A stretch of DNA of 64,000 nt from Streptomyces sp. NBC_00457 (GTDB lineage Bacteria; Actinomycetota; Actinomycetes; Streptomycetales; Streptomycetaceae): NCBI RefSeq assembly GCF_036014015.1, contig NZ_CP107905.1, positions 7,068,001 to 7,132,000 of the forward strand. The letters run 5' to 3'. The notes under the pieces are model-generated. The model did no database searches. It had not been told where the DNA came from and saw only the letters and a list, made by a program, of their open reading frames with translations. Each line of letters starts with the position of its first letter. Positions within the stretch are counted from its first letter, which is position 1. Shown here piece by piece: positions 39,571-49,676 of this stretch. A program made the translations under genes and the position numbers.

Positions 39571-40251
39571 GTGAACGACTTCCCCGGCCGCGGCATGTAC
39601 GACCGCGCACGCGCCGAGAGCAAGGTGCCCGTCGCCGAGTCCCGGTACGTCATCCCCCGCTTCGTCGAGCGCACCTCGCAGGGCGTCCGCGAGTACGACC
39701 CGTACGCGAAGCTCTTCGAGGAGCGCGTGATCTTCCTCGGCGTGCAGATCGACGACGCCTCCGCCAACGACGTCATGGCGCAGCTGCTGTGCCTGGAGTC
39801 GATGGACCCCGACCGGGACATCTCGGTCTACATCAACAGCCCCGGCGGTTCCTTCACGGCGCTGACTGCGATCTACGACACGATGCAGTTCGTGAAGCCG
39901 GACATCCAGACGGTCTGCATGGGCCAGGCGGCCTCCGCCGCGGCCGTCCTGCTCGCGGCCGGCTCGCCCGGCAAGCGCATGGCGCTGCCGAACGCCCGCA
40001 TCCTGATCCACCAGCCCTACAGCGAGACGGGCCGCGGTCAGGTCTCCGACCTGGAGATCGCCGCGAACGAGATCCTCCGGATGCGTGCGCAGCTGGAGGA
40101 GATGCTGGCCAAGCACTCCACCACGCCGATCGAGAAGATCCGCGAGGACATCGAGCGCGACAAGATCCTCACGGCCGAGGACGCGCTGTCGTACGGCCTG
40201 ATCGATCAGATCATCTCGACCCGGAAGATTAACAACGAATCGGTCCGCTGA
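39571..40251 (+). CDS. clpP2: ATP-dependent Clp protease proteolytic subunit ClpP2
   Basis: The 226-residue second ClpP subunit; actinobacterial ClpP1 and ClpP2 form the mixed two-ring active protease. The active-site Ser is in [11 protein letters not shown] (near 123), His in LIHQPYSE (near 147), and the Asp lies in the following [11 protein letters not shown] region. It has a longer N-terminus than ClpP1 ([20 protein letters not shown]), presumably processed. GTG 39571 is preceded by AGGAGA at 6 nt. It lies 51 nt after clpP1. A perfect 14-bp inverted repeat separates it from clpX. Confidence 0.97.
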   Translation: MNDFPGRGMYDRARAESKVPVAESRYVIPRFVERTSQGVREYDPYAKLFEERVIFLGVQIDDASANDVMAQLLCLESMDPDRDISVYINSPGGSFTALTAIYDTMQFVKPDIQTVCMGQAASAAAVLLAAGSPGKRMALPNARILIHQPYSETGRGQVSDLEIAANEILRMRAQLEEMLAKHSTTPIEKIREDIERDKILTAEDALSYGLIDQIISTRKINNESVR

Positions 40252-40277
40252 CGCGGAAGGCTGTATCGTCTGCCGCT

Positions 40278-40337
40278 CCTTGGCACGGTTCGGGACTGTG
40301 CACGACAAAGCGCGCGTGGAAGTGAACCGTGCCAAGG
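40278..40337. repeat. Perfect 14-bp inverted repeat between clpP2 and clpX
   Basis: CCTTGGCACGGTTC (40278-40291) is exactly complementary to GAACCGTGCCAAGG (40324-40337), with 32 nt between. The 184-bp gap otherwise holds only the clpX leader. It could be a stem in the clpP2-clpX mRNA, tuning readthrough or decay, or a split operator. Confidence 0.8.
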
Positions 40338-40435
40338 GGGGCCCGAACGAGGGCCCCGGCAAGGTACCGTCGGACATAAGGCAGCACCAGGAGCCGCTGG
40401 ACCTAGGCGTCTCCCAGGCGAAGGGGAAGCACACC

Positions 40436-41722
40436 GTGGCACGCATCGGTGACGGCGGCGATCTGCTCAAGTGCTCGTTCTGCGGCAAGAGCCAGAAGCA
40501 GGTCAAGAAGCTCATCGCAGGCCCCGGTGTGTACATCTGCGACGAGTGCATCGATCTCTGCAACGAGATCATCGAGGAAGAACTCGCGGAAACCAGCGAG
40601 GTGCGCTGGGAGGAACTCCCCAAACCGCGCGAGATCTACGAGTTCCTCGAGGGCTATGTGGTCGGCCAGGAGGCTGCCAAGAAGGCGCTCTCCGTCGCGG
40701 TGTACAACCACTACAAGCGGGTCCAGGCCGGTGAGAACGGCGGCGCCCAAAGCCGCGAGGACGCCATCGAGTTGGCGAAGTCCAACATCCTGCTGCTCGG
40801 CCCCACGGGCTCCGGCAAGACCCTGCTGGCCCAGACCCTCGCGCGCATGCTCAACGTTCCGTTCGCCATCGCCGACGCGACGGCGCTGACGGAGGCCGGG
40901 TACGTCGGCGAGGACGTCGAGAACATCCTGCTGAAGCTCATCCAGGCGGCCGACTACGACGTCAAGAAGGCCGAGACCGGGATCATCTACATCGACGAGA
41001 TCGACAAGGTGGCCCGCAAGAGCGAGAACCCGTCGATCACCAGGGATGTGAGCGGCGAGGGCGTCCAGCAGGCGCTGCTGAAGATCCTCGAAGGCACGAC
41101 GGCCTCCGTGCCGCCGCAGGGCGGGCGCAAGCACCCCCACCAGGAGTTCATCCAGATCGACACGACGAACGTCCTGTTCATCGTGGGCGGCGCCTTCGCC
41201 GGACTGGAGAAGATCATCGAGTCCCGGGCCGGCGCGAAGGGCATCGGCTTCGGCGCGACGATCCGCTCGAAGCGGGAGCTGGAGGCCAAGGACCAGTTCG
41301 AGGACGTCATGCCGGAGGACCTGGTCAAGTTCGGCATGATCCCCGAGTTCATCGGCCGCCTCCCCGTCATCACGAGCGTCCACAACCTGGACCGCGAGGC
41401 CCTGCTCCAGATCCTCGTCGAGCCGCGCAACGCCCTGGTGAAGCAGTACCAGCGCCTCTTCGAACTCGACGGCGTGGAACTCGACTTCGAACGCGAGGCC
41501 CTCGAAGCCATCGCCGACCAGGCCATCCTCCGCCAGACCGGCGCCCGCGGCCTGCGCGCCATCATGGAGGAAGTCCTCCAGGGCGTGATGTACGAGATCC
41601 CGTCCCGCAAGGACGTAGCCCGCGTCGTCATCACCGCCGAGGTCGTCCACTCGAACGTCAACCCGACCCTGATCCCGCGCGACGCGCGAGGGCGGGGCTC
41701 GGGCGAGCAGAAGTCGGCGTAG
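40436..41722 (+). CDS. clpX: ClpX, AAA+ unfoldase of the Clp protease
   Basis: A 428-residue unfoldase that feeds substrates to ClpP1P2. The N-terminal zinc-binding domain has [11 protein letters not shown] and [10 protein letters not shown]. The AAA+ module has Walker A GPTGSGKT (near 122), Walker [14 protein letters not shown], the pore loop GYVGEDVE and the sensor region EFIGRLPVI. The IGF loop for docking to ClpP is IGFGATIR (near 268). GTG 40436 gives the standard length; AAGGGGA is 8 nt upstream. A strong terminator follows at 41741. Confidence 0.98.
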   Translation: MARIGDGGDLLKCSFCGKSQKQVKKLIAGPGVYICDECIDLCNEIIEEELAETSEVRWEELPKPREIYEFLEGYVVGQEAAKKALSVAVYNHYKRVQAGENGGAQSREDAIELAKSNILLLGPTGSGKTLLAQTLARMLNVPFAIADATALTEAGYVGEDVENILLKLIQAADYDVKKAETGIIYIDEIDKVARKSENPSITRDVSGEGVQQALLKILEGTTASVPPQGGRKHPHQEFIQIDTTNVLFIVGGAFAGLEKIIESRAGAKGIGFGATIRSKRELEAKDQFEDVMPEDLVKFGMIPEFIGRLPVITSVHNLDREALLQILVEPRNALVKQYQRLFELDGVELDFEREALEAIADQAILRQTGARGLRAIMEEVLQGVMYEIPSRKDVARVVITAEVVHSNVNPTLIPRDARGRGSGEQKSA

Positions 41723-41740
41723 CCGCCGAACGCATACGGC

Positions 41741-41772
41741 AAGGGGCCCCGGTCATCCGACCGGGGCCCCTT
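41741..41772. terminator. Strong terminator between clpX and the convergent gene
   Basis: A perfect 14-bp stem (AAGGGGCCCCGGTC with GACCGGGGCCCCTT) with an ATCC loop lies 18 nt after the clpX stop and 27 nt before the convergent stop at 41799. Confidence 0.92.
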
Positions 41773-41798
41773 CGCGCTCGACGAGCGTGCGCGAGGCG

Positions 41799-42785
41799 TC
41801 AGGCCTTGACGCGAATTTCCTCGCGGAGCTTGCTGGTGAGGTCGGCGGCGACATCCTTCGTCATGCCTTTGCTGGCGTCACCGGGGGAGACCATGGCCAT
41901 CGTGCTGTAGTCGGCCCAGGCACAGAACCAGTCGGTCTTCGCCTTCTGCGTCGCCAGGTTGGTGCCCTTGGCCGCCTGGCACTTCATCACCGCACCGTCG
42001 ATCTCGACCGCTTCGGGCTCGCCGACCATCTCGGTCTTCGGAGCGGCCGTGCTGCCCGAGGCCGAGGAGTTGTCCTGGGACTCCTTCTTGATCAGCGCGA
42101 AGAACTCGTCCAGGGACTTCTCGGGATCGGCGATCTCACCGTAGGCGCCGATGTAGGTGATGCCCTTGGCCGTCGCGATTTCGCTGGGGTCGGGCGCGGT
42201 GGAGGGGTCGCTGGGGTCGTAGTCGCTCAGGTCGGCCGTCGAGTAGATGCCGGAGACCGCGGTGCCGTTCTTGACGCCGCTCTTCGCCAGGTCCTCGGCC
42301 GTGTCCGTGCCGGAGCCCTCGGAGTCCTTGGTGAACAGCTTGTACTCGCTGAGCACTGTCTCCGGCGTCGTCAGCTTGTGCGCGCCGTCGTCCTCGATGC
42401 CGCCCGAGCCGCCGCCCCTGGCCCCGCCGATGGCGAAGAACGCGCCCACGCCGATCGCCGCCACGACGGCGACCGCGCCGATGATGATGCCCGCCTTCTT
42501 CTTGCCGCCGCCCGGAGCCGGCGGCTGCGGGGCGCCGTACGGGGCCTGGCCGTACGGAGGCTGCTGGCCGTAGGGCTGCTGCTGACCGTAGGGAGGGGTC
42601 TGGGGCGGGACGCCCTGCGGGGGCTGCTGGGGGTAGCCGTAACCGGGCTGGGCGGGCGGAGCCTGCTGGGGGTAGCCATAGCCGGGCTGGGGGGCCTGCG
42701 GCTGCTGGCCGTACGGACCCGGCTGGCCGTACGGTCCGGGCTGCTGGGGCTGCCCGCCGTACGGGCCCGGCTGGTTGTAGCTCAT
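41799..42785 (-). CDS. Membrane protein with P/G/Q/Y-rich cytoplasmic repeats
   Basis: A 328-residue protein. Residues 1-95 are a low-complexity run built of units such as [14 protein letters not shown] and PYGQQ. A single membrane helix follows ([25 protein letters not shown], near 98-122), then an extracytoplasmic domain of about 200 residues with two Cys (VMKCQAAKG and DWFCAWADY) that may pair. The tail of the domain ([19 protein letters not shown]) looks like a small conserved actinobacterial module. The Tyr/Gln/Pro tail could phase-separate or bind partners; that is speculation. GGAGGGG lies 9 nt before ATG. I do not recognise a function. Confidence 0.8.
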   Translation of the reverse strand: MSYNQPGPYGGQPQQPGPYGQPGPYGQQPQAPQPGYGYPQQAPPAQPGYGYPQQPPQGVPPQTPPYGQQQPYGQQPPYGQAPYGAPQPPAPGGGKKKAGIIIGAVAVVAAIGVGAFFAIGGARGGGSGGIEDDGAHKLTTPETVLSEYKLFTKDSEGSGTDTAEDLAKSGVKNGTAVSGIYSTADLSDYDPSDPSTAPDPSEIATAKGITYIGAYGEIADPEKSLDEFFALIKKESQDNSSASGSTAAPKTEMVGEPEAVEIDGAVMKCQAAKGTNLATQKAKTDWFCAWADYSTMAMVSPGDASKGMTKDVAADLTSKLREEIRVKA

Positions 42786-42909
42786 TTCTGGGTTCCCCTC
42801 CAGATGCTTACGTGTTCCCGACATCCTGGCGCAGGCACAGGGACCGCACGGCGTCGGGGTGCGCAGTGTTACAGAACAAAGGCGTTTCGGGACACGCCCG
42901 CGACACCTC

Positions 42910-42921
42910 TAAACTGAGCGG
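42910..42921 (+). promoter_or_regulatory. -10 element for a leaderless valS transcript
   Basis: TAAACT (42910-42915) is a good -10 hexamer, and GTG follows after exactly 6 nt, so transcription would begin at or beside the start codon. No ribosome-binding site is present. The -35 region is poor (TTCGGG at 42886-42891). Confidence 0.6.
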
Positions 42922-45546
42922 GTGACCGAGAACGCTCAGCAGCAGCCACCAGCGCCCGACACCGAACTGCCGACCCAGTACGCGCCGGCCGATGTAGAGG
43001 GGCCGCTGTACGAGCGCTGGGTAGAACGGGGTTACTTCGAGGCGGACGAGAAGAGCGACAAGCCTCCGTACACCATCGTCATCCCGCCGCCCAACGTCAC
43101 CGGCTCGCTCCACCTCGGGCACGCCTTCGAGCACACCCTCATCGACGCGCTGACCCGTCGTAAGCGCATGCAGGGGTACGAGACCCTGTGGCAGCCCGGC
43201 ATGGACCACGCGGGCATCGCGACGCAGAACGTCGTCGAGCGCGAGCTGGGCAAGGAGGGCAAGTCCCGGCACGACCTGGGCCGTGAGGCCTTCGTCGAGC
43301 GGGTCTGGCAGTGGAAGGGCGAGTCCGGCGGGCAGATCTCCGGACAGATGCGGCGGCTCGGTGACGGTGTCGCCTGGTCGCGTGAGCGCTTCACCATGGA
43401 CGAGGGCCTGTCCCAGGCCGTTCAGACCATCTTCAAGCGGCTCTACGACGACGAGCTGATCTACCGCGCCGAGCGCATCATCAACTGGTGCCCCCGGTGT
43501 CTGACCGCCATCTCCGACATCGAGGTCGAATACCAGGACGACGACGGCGAGTTGGTCTCCATGAAGTACGGGGACGGGGACGACACGATCGTCGTCGCCA
43601 CCACCCGTGCCGAGACCATGCTCGGCGACACGGCCGTCGCCGTTCACCCCGAGGACGAGCGGTACAAGCACCTGGTCGGCAAGCTCATCAAGCTGCCGCT
43701 GACCGACCGTTCCATCCCGGTCGTCGCCGACGAGCACGTCGACCCCGAGTTCGGCACGGGCGCCGTCAAGGTCACCCCGGCCCACGACCCGAACGACTTC
43801 GAGATCGGCCAGCGGCACGACCTGCCCGCCATCACGATCATGGACGAGCGCGCGGTCATCACCGCTCACGGGCCTTTCCAGGGCCAGGACCGGCTGGAAG
43901 CGCGGTCGGCGATCGTCGCGGCGCTGCGCGCCGAAGGGCGGATCGTCGCCGAGAAGCGGCCGTACGTCCACTCCGTCGGCCACTGCTCGCGCTGCAAGAC
44001 CACCATCGAGCCGCGCCTGTCCATGCAGTGGTGGGTCAAGGTCGGCCCGCTCGCGAAGGCCGCCGGCGACGCGGTCCGCGACGGGCGCGTCAAGATCCAT
44101 CCGCAGGAGATGGAGAAGCGGTACTTCGACTGGGTCGACAACCTCCACGACTGGTGTATTTCGCGGCAGTTGTGGTGGGGTCACCGGATTCCCGTCTGGT
44201 ACGGGCCCGATGGTGAAGTCGTCTGCGTCGGGCCGGATGAGGAGCCCCCCTCCGGCGAGGGCTGGCACCAGGACACCGACGTCCTCGACACCTGGTTCTC
44301 CTCCGGCCTGTGGCCCTTCTCGACCCTCGGCTGGCCCGAACAGACCGAGTCGCTCGCGAAGTTCTACCCGAACTCCGTCCTGGTCACCGGCTACGACATC
44401 CTCTTCTTCTGGGTCGCCCGGATGATGATGTTCGGCCTGTACGCGATGGACGGCACCCCGCCGTTCCACACCATCGCCCTGCACGGCATGGTCCGCGACC
44501 AGTTCGGCAAGAAGATGTCGAAGTCCTTCGGCAACGCGGTCAATCCGCTGGACTGGATGGACAAGTACGGCTCCGACGCGCTCCGGTTCACGCTCGCGCG
44601 CGGTGCCAACCCCGGTACCGACGTCCCGATCGGTGAGGACTGGGTCCAGGGCTCCCGCAACTTCGCCAACAAGATCTGGAACGCGACACGCTTCGCGCTG
44701 ATGAACGGCGCGACGGTCGAGGGCCCGCTGCCTTCTCCGGAGCAGATGTCGGCGACGGACCGCTGGATCCTCTCCCGCCTCAACTCCGTCGTCGCCGAAG
44801 TCGACGCGCTCTACGAGGACTTCCAGTTCGCGAAGCTCTCCGACGCGCTGTTCCACTTCGCCTGGGACGAGGTCTTCGACTGGTACGTCGAGCTGTCCAA
44901 GACGACGTTCAACGCGGGCGGCGAGCCGGCGGAGGTCAGCAAGCGCGTCCTGGGCGAAGTCCTGGACGTCACCCTGAAGTTGCTGCACCCGGTCGTACCC
45001 TTCGTCACGGAGACGCTGTGGACGACGCTGACGGGCGGCGAGTCCCTCGTGATCGCCAACTGGCCGAAGGACAGCGGCTTCCGTGACGCGGCCGCGGAGC
45101 AGGAGATCGGGGCGCTGCAGCAGCTCGTCACGGAGGTCCGCCGCTTCCGCAACGACCAGGGCCTCCAGCCGGGCCAGCGCGTCCCGGCCCGCCTGACCCT
45201 GGACGGCACGGGGCTCGCCCCGCACGAGCCGGCCATCCGCCAGCTGGGGCGCCTGCAGCCGGAGGGCGAGGGCTTCTCGGCGACGGCGACGCTGCCGGTC
45301 GCGGGGGCGACGGTCGCGCTGGACCTCTCGGGCGCGATCGACGTGGCCGCGGAGCGCAAGCGCCTCGCCAAGGACCTGGCTGCCGCGGAGAAGGACAAGG
45401 CCCAGTCCACCGCCAAGCTCGGCAACGAGGGGTTCCTCGCGAAGGCGCCGGATCATGTCGTCGAGAAGATCCGGGCGCGGCTCGTCAAGGCGGACGAGGA
45501 CATCGCGCGGATCAAGGCGCAGCTGGATCGTCTGCCGGCCGCGTAA
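42922..45546 (+). CDS. valS: Valyl-tRNA synthetase
   Basis: An 874-residue class I synthetase charging tRNA-Val. It has the HIGH-type motif [10 protein letters not shown] (near 65), KMSKS (near 531), the CP1 editing domain with [20 protein letters not shown] and a zinc-type [10 protein letters not shown], and a C-terminal coiled coil ([20 protein letters not shown]) that ends [18 protein letters not shown]. All parts are intact. GTG 42922 is taken as start because of the -10 element 6 nt before it. It is divergent from the P/G/Q-rich membrane protein gene and is followed by a terminator. Confidence 0.98.
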   Translation: MTENAQQQPPAPDTELPTQYAPADVEGPLYERWVERGYFEADEKSDKPPYTIVIPPPNVTGSLHLGHAFEHTLIDALTRRKRMQGYETLWQPGMDHAGIATQNVVERELGKEGKSRHDLGREAFVERVWQWKGESGGQISGQMRRLGDGVAWSRERFTMDEGLSQAVQTIFKRLYDDELIYRAERIINWCPRCLTAISDIEVEYQDDDGELVSMKYGDGDDTIVVATTRAETMLGDTAVAVHPEDERYKHLVGKLIKLPLTDRSIPVVADEHVDPEFGTGAVKVTPAHDPNDFEIGQRHDLPAITIMDERAVITAHGPFQGQDRLEARSAIVAALRAEGRIVAEKRPYVHSVGHCSRCKTTIEPRLSMQWWVKVGPLAKAAGDAVRDGRVKIHPQEMEKRYFDWVDNLHDWCISRQLWWGHRIPVWYGPDGEVVCVGPDEEPPSGEGWHQDTDVLDTWFSSGLWPFSTLGWPEQTESLAKFYPNSVLVTGYDILFFWVARMMMFGLYAMDGTPPFHTIALHGMVRDQFGKKMSKSFGNAVNPLDWMDKYGSDALRFTLARGANPGTDVPIGEDWVQGSRNFANKIWNATRFALMNGATVEGPLPSPEQMSATDRWILSRLNSVVAEVDALYEDFQFAKLSDALFHFAWDEVFDWYVELSKTTFNAGGEPAEVSKRVLGEVLDVTLKLLHPVVPFVTETLWTTLTGGESLVIANWPKDSGFRDAAAEQEIGALQQLVTEVRRFRNDQGLQPGQRVPARLTLDGTGLAPHEPAIRQLGRLQPEGEGFSATATLPVAGATVALDLSGAIDVAAERKRLAKDLAAAEKDKAQSTAKLGNEGFLAKAPDHVVEKIRARLVKADEDIARIKAQLDRLPAA

Positions 45547-45563
45547 GGGTTTGTACGTTGCTG

Positions 45564-45597
45564 AAGGCCCCCGGAGCTGTTGAGCACCGGGGGCCTT
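45564..45597 (+). terminator. Terminator after valS
   Basis: AAGGCCCCCGG (45564-45574) pairs with CCGGGGGCCTT (45587-45597) around a 12-nt loop, then TTGGTTG. It lies 18 nt after the valS stop. Confidence 0.88.
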
Positions 45598-45697
45598 TGG
45601 TTGCCGTAGGGGGCGAGTCGCTAGCCCGCGCTTGCAGGGTGCCGCCTGCGCCCACCCGTGCCGCCCCAGCGGCACGACTGCCCGCAGGCTGGGTACG

Positions 45698-45709
45698 TAG
45701 ACTGACCCC
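45698..45709 (+). promoter_or_regulatory. -10 element for a leaderless folC transcript
   Basis: TAGACT (45698-45703) is followed after exactly 6 nt by GTG 45710, with no ribosome-binding site, the same geometry as at valS. A -35 element is not obvious. Confidence 0.55.
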
Positions 45710-47194
45710 GTGAGTGAAAGCGACCCGTTCGACGAGATCGTCGCCGCCGAAACCGACCGCGACCCCGACCTCGCGGTCATCGAGGCCGGCAGCCGTACCC
45801 TGCGGACCCAGGGCGGCCCGCCGGAGGCCGCCGTGCCGGTGCGCCCCGAGGACCCCGAGGTCGACAAGGCCCTTCGTGAGGTCGAGGGGGAGCTGGCGAC
45901 GCGTTGGGGCGAGACCAAGCTGGAGCCGTCGGTCGCCAGGATCTCCGCTCTCATGGACGTCCTGGGCGAGCCGCAGCGCGCGTACCCCTCGATCCACATC
46001 ACCGGCACCAACGGCAAGACCTCCACCGCCCGCATGATCGAGGCCCTGCTCGGCGCCTTCGAGCTGCGCACCGGCAGGTACACGAGCCCGCATGTGCAGT
46101 CGATCACCGAGCGGATCAGCCTGGACGGTGCGCCGATCTCCGCCGAGCGGTTCATCGAGACGTACCAGGACATCAAGCCGTACATCGAGATGGTGGACGG
46201 CCAGCAGGAGTTCCGGCTGTCGTTCTTCGAGGTGCTGACGGGCATGGCGTACTCCGCCTTCGCGGACGCGCCCGTCGATGTGGCCGTCGTCGAGGTCGGC
46301 ATGGGCGGCTCCTGGGACGCCACCAATGTGATCGACGGTGATGTCGCCGTCGTCACCCCCATCGACCTCGATCACACCGACCGGCTCGGCGAGACGGCCG
46401 CCGCGATCGCCGGGGAGAAGTCCGGGATCGTCAAGCAGGACGCGACGGTCATCCTGGCGCAGCAGCCCGTCGAGGCGGCGCAGGTGATGCTGAAGAAGGC
46501 GGTCGAGGTCGACGCCACCGTGGCTCGCGAAGGGCTGGAGTTCGGGGTGGTCGCGCGGCAGGTCGCCGTCGGCGGGCAGCTGGTCACCCTGCGCGGGCTC
46601 GGCGGTGAGTACCCCGAGGTGTATCTGCCGCTGCACGGCCCCTACCAGGCGCACAACGCGGCCGTGGCGCTCGCCGCCGTCGAGGCGTTCTTCGGCGTCG
46701 GCGCGCAGCGTTCCGACCCGCTCGACATCGACCACGTCCGCAAGGCGTTCGCCTCCGTCGCCGCGCCGGGGCGGATGGAGGTGGTACGCCGTTCCCCGAC
46801 CGTCGTCCTGGACGCGGCCCACAATCCGGCGGGCGCCCGCGCCACCGCCGAGGCGGTCGGGGAGGCCTTCGACTTCAGCCGGCTGATCGGGGTGGTCGGG
46901 GCGAGCGAGGACAAGAACGTACGGGGGCTGCTGGAGGCCTTCGAGCCGATCTTCGCCGAGGTCGTCGTGACGCAGAACTCCAGCCATCGCGCGATGGACG
47001 CCGACGCGCTGGCCGCGATCGCCGTCGAGGTGTTCGGGGACGACCGGGTGCAGGTCGAGCCGCGGCTGCCGGACGCCCTGGAGGCCGCGATCACGCTGGC
47101 CGAGGAGGAGGGCGAGTTCGCCGGTGGCGGTGTGCTCGTCACCGGTTCTGTCATCACTGTCGGCGAGGCCCGGCTGCTGCTGGGGAAGGGCTGA
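45710..47194 (+). CDS. folC: Bifunctional folylpolyglutamate/dihydrofolate synthase
   Basis: A 494-residue Mur-ligase-fold enzyme that adds glutamate to dihydropteroate and to folates. The P-loop is HITGTNGKTSTARMIEALL (near residues 97-115), with TGRYTSPHVQSITERI, the catalytic FFEVLTGMAYSAF and VEVGMGGSWDATN region, and VVLDAAHNPAGA near 370. The N-terminal 60 residues (up to VEGELATRWGETKLEPSVAR) are longer than in E. coli, as is usual in streptomycetes. Translation probably starts on a leaderless message. The DUF4233 gene follows 8 nt after the stop. Confidence 0.97.
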   Translation: MSESDPFDEIVAAETDRDPDLAVIEAGSRTLRTQGGPPEAAVPVRPEDPEVDKALREVEGELATRWGETKLEPSVARISALMDVLGEPQRAYPSIHITGTNGKTSTARMIEALLGAFELRTGRYTSPHVQSITERISLDGAPISAERFIETYQDIKPYIEMVDGQQEFRLSFFEVLTGMAYSAFADAPVDVAVVEVGMGGSWDATNVIDGDVAVVTPIDLDHTDRLGETAAAIAGEKSGIVKQDATVILAQQPVEAAQVMLKKAVEVDATVAREGLEFGVVARQVAVGGQLVTLRGLGGEYPEVYLPLHGPYQAHNAAVALAAVEAFFGVGAQRSDPLDIDHVRKAFASVAAPGRMEVVRRSPTVVLDAAHNPAGARATAEAVGEAFDFSRLIGVVGASEDKNVRGLLEAFEPIFAEVVVTQNSSHRAMDADALAAIAVEVFGDDRVQVEPRLPDALEAAITLAEEEGEFAGGGVLVTGSVITVGEARLLLGKG

Positions 47195-47202
47195 ATCCAC
47201 GC

Positions 47203-47556
47203 ATGCGTACGCTCTGTTCCTCGACCCTGATCGGCGAGCTGTTCGTCATCGGCTTCGCCGGTCTGGTCGCGATGAAGGACGACGATCTGTCCATGACCAC
47301 GGTGTGGACGGTCAGCGGCATCGCGATGTTCCTGTGCCTGGTGCTGTGCGGCCTGGTGACCCGCCCCGGCGGCGTCGCCCTCGGCTGGGCCCTCCAGATC
47401 GCCCTCATCGCCTCCGGCTTCATCGTGCCGAGCATGTTCTTCCTGGGGGCGGTCTTCGCGGCGCTGTGGTGGGCCTCGGTGCACTACGGCCGGAAGATCG
47501 ACGAGGCGAAGGCCAGATTCGCGGCAGCCCAGGCGGATCAGCCTGACGCTGCGTAA
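47203..47556 (+). CDS. DUF4233 small membrane protein
   Basis: A 117-residue protein with three or four hydrophobic helices: LIGELFVIGFAGLVAM, VSGIAMFLCLVLCGLVT, WALQIALIASGFIVPSMFFLGAVFAALWW, then a charged tail (HYGRKIDEAKARFAAAQA). It matches the DUF4233 family that follows folC across actinobacteria. The start is 8 nt from the folC stop, so it is in the same transcript. No role is established; its constant place between folC and ndk suggests a link with nucleotide or folate metabolism at the membrane, as inference. Confidence 0.88.
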   Translation: MRTLCSSTLIGELFVIGFAGLVAMKDDDLSMTTVWTVSGIAMFLCLVLCGLVTRPGGVALGWALQIALIASGFIVPSMFFLGAVFAALWWASVHYGRKIDEAKARFAAAQADQPDAA

Positions 47557-47585
47557 CAAGCACCAGGTTGCGCCCCGTATGCTCA

Positions 47586-47747
47586 GAGCCTGGGTCCCAC
47601 CCCCGGCCGGGCGCGCGACGCCTGGCACGCACGCTCGCCGCGTTGCCGAACCGCCCACGTGGCTCCGCCACGAGGGCGATCCGGCGCCTTGCGATCGCAC
47701 GCACCAGACGCCGCGCGCTGATCCGGCCGGAGATGGGACCCAGGCTC
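47586..47747. repeat. 162-bp MITE-like imperfect palindrome
   Basis: The ends GAGCCTGGGTCCCA (47586-47599) and TGGGACCCAGGCTC (47734-47747) are exact complements. The arms stay similar inward for about 80 nt (CCGGCCGG, CGCGCG, CTGG segments) to a centre CGTGGC-TCC-GCCACG. It contains no ORF of its own. The size, terminal inverted repeats and lack of coding fit a miniature inverted-repeat element; no target-site duplication is obvious. Confidence 0.75.
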
Positions 47748-47789
47748 CAACACCACCCCGCACAACCTTTGATTCAAAGGAGCTCGCTC

Positions 47790-48203
47790 GTGACCCAGCG
47801 CACCCTCGTCCTCCTCAAGCCCGACGCCGTACGTCGTGGCTTGACCGGCGAGATCATCGGCCGTATCGAGCGCAAGGCGGGCTGGCGGATCACCGCGCTG
47901 GAGCTGCGCACGCTGGACCAGGAGACCCTGGAGCAGCACTACGGCGAGCACAAGGGCAAGCCCTTCTACGAGCCGCTGGTGGAGTTCATGGCCTCGGGTC
48001 CGGTTGTGGCCATGATCGTCGAGGGTGAGCGGGTCATCGAAGGGCTGCGTGCCCTGGCCGGTCCGACCGACCCGATCGCCGCCGCTCCCGGCTCCATCCG
48101 CGGTGACTACGGCGTGATCGTCCGGGAGAACCTGATCCACGCCTCCGACTCCGAGGAGTCCGCCGAGCGCGAGGTGAAGATCTTCTTCCCGGGCCGCTCC
48201 TGA
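47790..48203 (+). CDS. ndk: Nucleoside diphosphate kinase
   Basis: A 137-residue Ndk that moves the gamma-phosphate from ATP to nucleoside diphosphates through a phosphohistidine. It opens with TQRTLVLLKPDAVRRGLTG, has the base-binding Phe in EHKGKPFYEPLVEFM and the active His in NLIHASDSEESAEREV (near 116). The length is standard. GTG 47790 has AAAGGAG 7 nt upstream. It is preceded by the 162-bp palindromic element, so its own promoter may lie within or just after that element. Confidence 0.97.
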   Translation: MTQRTLVLLKPDAVRRGLTGEIIGRIERKAGWRITALELRTLDQETLEQHYGEHKGKPFYEPLVEFMASGPVVAMIVEGERVIEGLRALAGPTDPIAAAPGSIRGDYGVIVRENLIHASDSEESAEREVKIFFPGRS

Positions 48204-48319
48204 CCGTAGGCCCGTGCGTCACCGAGCCGTCACCTGAGGGCCCGTCAGTTCCGCCATGTCACCCTGCTTGACCTGGGACGGCTGGCTATTTCCCGCCGTC
48301 CCCCGGCATATGCGTGCCG

Positions 48320-48343
48320 ATCGGGGGAACGAGAGCCCCCGAT
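48320..48343 (+). other. Hairpin in the ndk-mreB intergenic region
   Basis: ATCGGGGG pairs with CCCCCGAT around an 8-nt loop, about 120 nt after ndk and 170 nt before mreB. It has no U-tract and may end the ndk transcript or sit in an mre leader. The 306-bp gap presumably also holds the mre promoters, which I could not place. Confidence 0.45.
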
Positions 48344-48509
48344 GGACCGTCTGAGGCAGCGAGGCGGCTCATCATCTGCTGACAATGGCGAAGACCCTCG
48401 CGCAGTGTTCGGGAAGGCGCGTCTACGATGGAAGCCTTCACGTCACAGCACCCACTTCGCCGTCCTGAAAAGCCCTCAAAAGCTCTGTGGGAAGGCCAGA
48501 CGAATCCTG

Positions 48510-49541
48510 ATGGGGAACTCAATGTCGTTCATCGGCCGTGACATGGCTGTCGACCTCGGGACCGCCAACACGCTGGTGTACGTCAGGGGTCGCGGGATCG
48601 TACTCAACGAGCCGTCCGTGGTCGCGATCAACACCAATACCGGTGGCATTCTCGCGGTCGGCGCCGAAGCGAAGAAGATGATCGGGCGCACGCCCGGCAA
48701 CATCGTTGCCGTACGTCCGCTGAAGGACGGCGTGATCGCCGACTTCGAGATCACCGAGCGAATGCTCCGCTACTTCATTCTGAAGATCCACAAGCGGCGG
48801 TATCTGGCTCGTCCGCGGGTCGTCGTCTGTGTGCCCTCCGGCATCACGGGTGTCGAGCGCCGTGCCGTCATCGAGGCGTCGTCCCAGGCCGGCGCCCGCC
48901 AGGTGCACATCATCGAGGAGCCCATGGCGGCGGCCATCGGCTCCGGTCTGCCGGTCCACGAGGCCACGGGCAACATGGTGGTGGACATCGGCGGCGGCAC
49001 CACGGAGGTCGCGGTCATCTCCCTCGGCGGCATCGTCACCGCCCAGTCCATCCGCGTCGCCGGCGACGAGCTGGACAACGCGATCATCCAGCACATCAAG
49101 AAGGAGTACTCGCTCCTGCTGGGTGAGCGGACGGCCGAGCAGATCAAGATCACGATCGGTTCCGCGTACGACCTCGATGCCGACGAACACACCGAAATCC
49201 GCGGCCGGGACCTGGTCTCCGGGCTGCCCAAGACCGTCGTCATCTCGGCCGGCGAGGTGCGCAAGGCGATCGAGGAGCCGGTCAACGCCATCGTCGACGC
49301 CGTGAAGACGACCCTCGACAAATGCCCGCCGGAGCTGTCCGGCGACATCATGGACCGCGGAATCGTGCTCACCGGCGGCGGTGCTCTGCTGCGCGGCCTC
49401 GACGAGCGGCTGCGCCGGGAGACCGGGATGCCGATCCATATCGCCGAGGATCCGCTGGACAGCGTGGCGCTCGGTTCCGGTAAGTGTGTCGAGGAGTTCG
49501 AGGCGTTGCAGCAGGTGCTCGACGCCCAGCCCCGCAGATGA
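48510..49541 (+). CDS. mreB: Rod-shape-determining actin homologue MreB
   Basis: A 343-residue bacterial actin. Phosphate-1 loop [13 protein letters not shown] (residues about 14-26), the phosphate-2 loop [18 protein letters not shown] (near 157), and the adenosine loop [20 protein letters not shown] (near 290) are complete. In Streptomyces MreB serves mainly spore-wall synthesis rather than vegetative elongation. ATG 48510 gives the usual 343 residues; ATG 48522 (GGGGA 7 nt upstream) starts at MSFIGRDM and has the better ribosome-binding site. First gene of the mreBCD-pbp2-rodA cluster. Confidence 0.97.
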   Translation: MGNSMSFIGRDMAVDLGTANTLVYVRGRGIVLNEPSVVAINTNTGGILAVGAEAKKMIGRTPGNIVAVRPLKDGVIADFEITERMLRYFILKIHKRRYLARPRVVVCVPSGITGVERRAVIEASSQAGARQVHIIEEPMAAAIGSGLPVHEATGNMVVDIGGGTTEVAVISLGGIVTAQSIRVAGDELDNAIIQHIKKEYSLLLGERTAEQIKITIGSAYDLDADEHTEIRGRDLVSGLPKTVVISAGEVRKAIEEPVNAIVDAVKTTLDKCPPELSGDIMDRGIVLTGGGALLRGLDERLRRETGMPIHIAEDPLDSVALGSGKCVEEFEALQQVLDAQPRR

Positions 49542-49676
49542 CGTAACTCTTCGATTCCGCCGTACGAGACGATCTCTTCTTGTACGGCGGATCGTTGATA
49601 TAGAGACATAAGCTCACTCATAAACGCTGCTCTTCAACACCTGCACATTCCTAGAGGGAAGGCACGGCCGCCGCAC

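Noticed and set aside
42808..46362. An 1184-codon minus-strand ORF across valS and folC
   Set aside because: It spans two well-supported genes and the gap between them with no motif of its own. It is a high-GC artefact.
48320..48343. Rho-independent terminator after ndk
   Set aside because: The stem is real but about 120 nt from the stop and lacks a U-run, so it is kept only as an unspecified hairpin.
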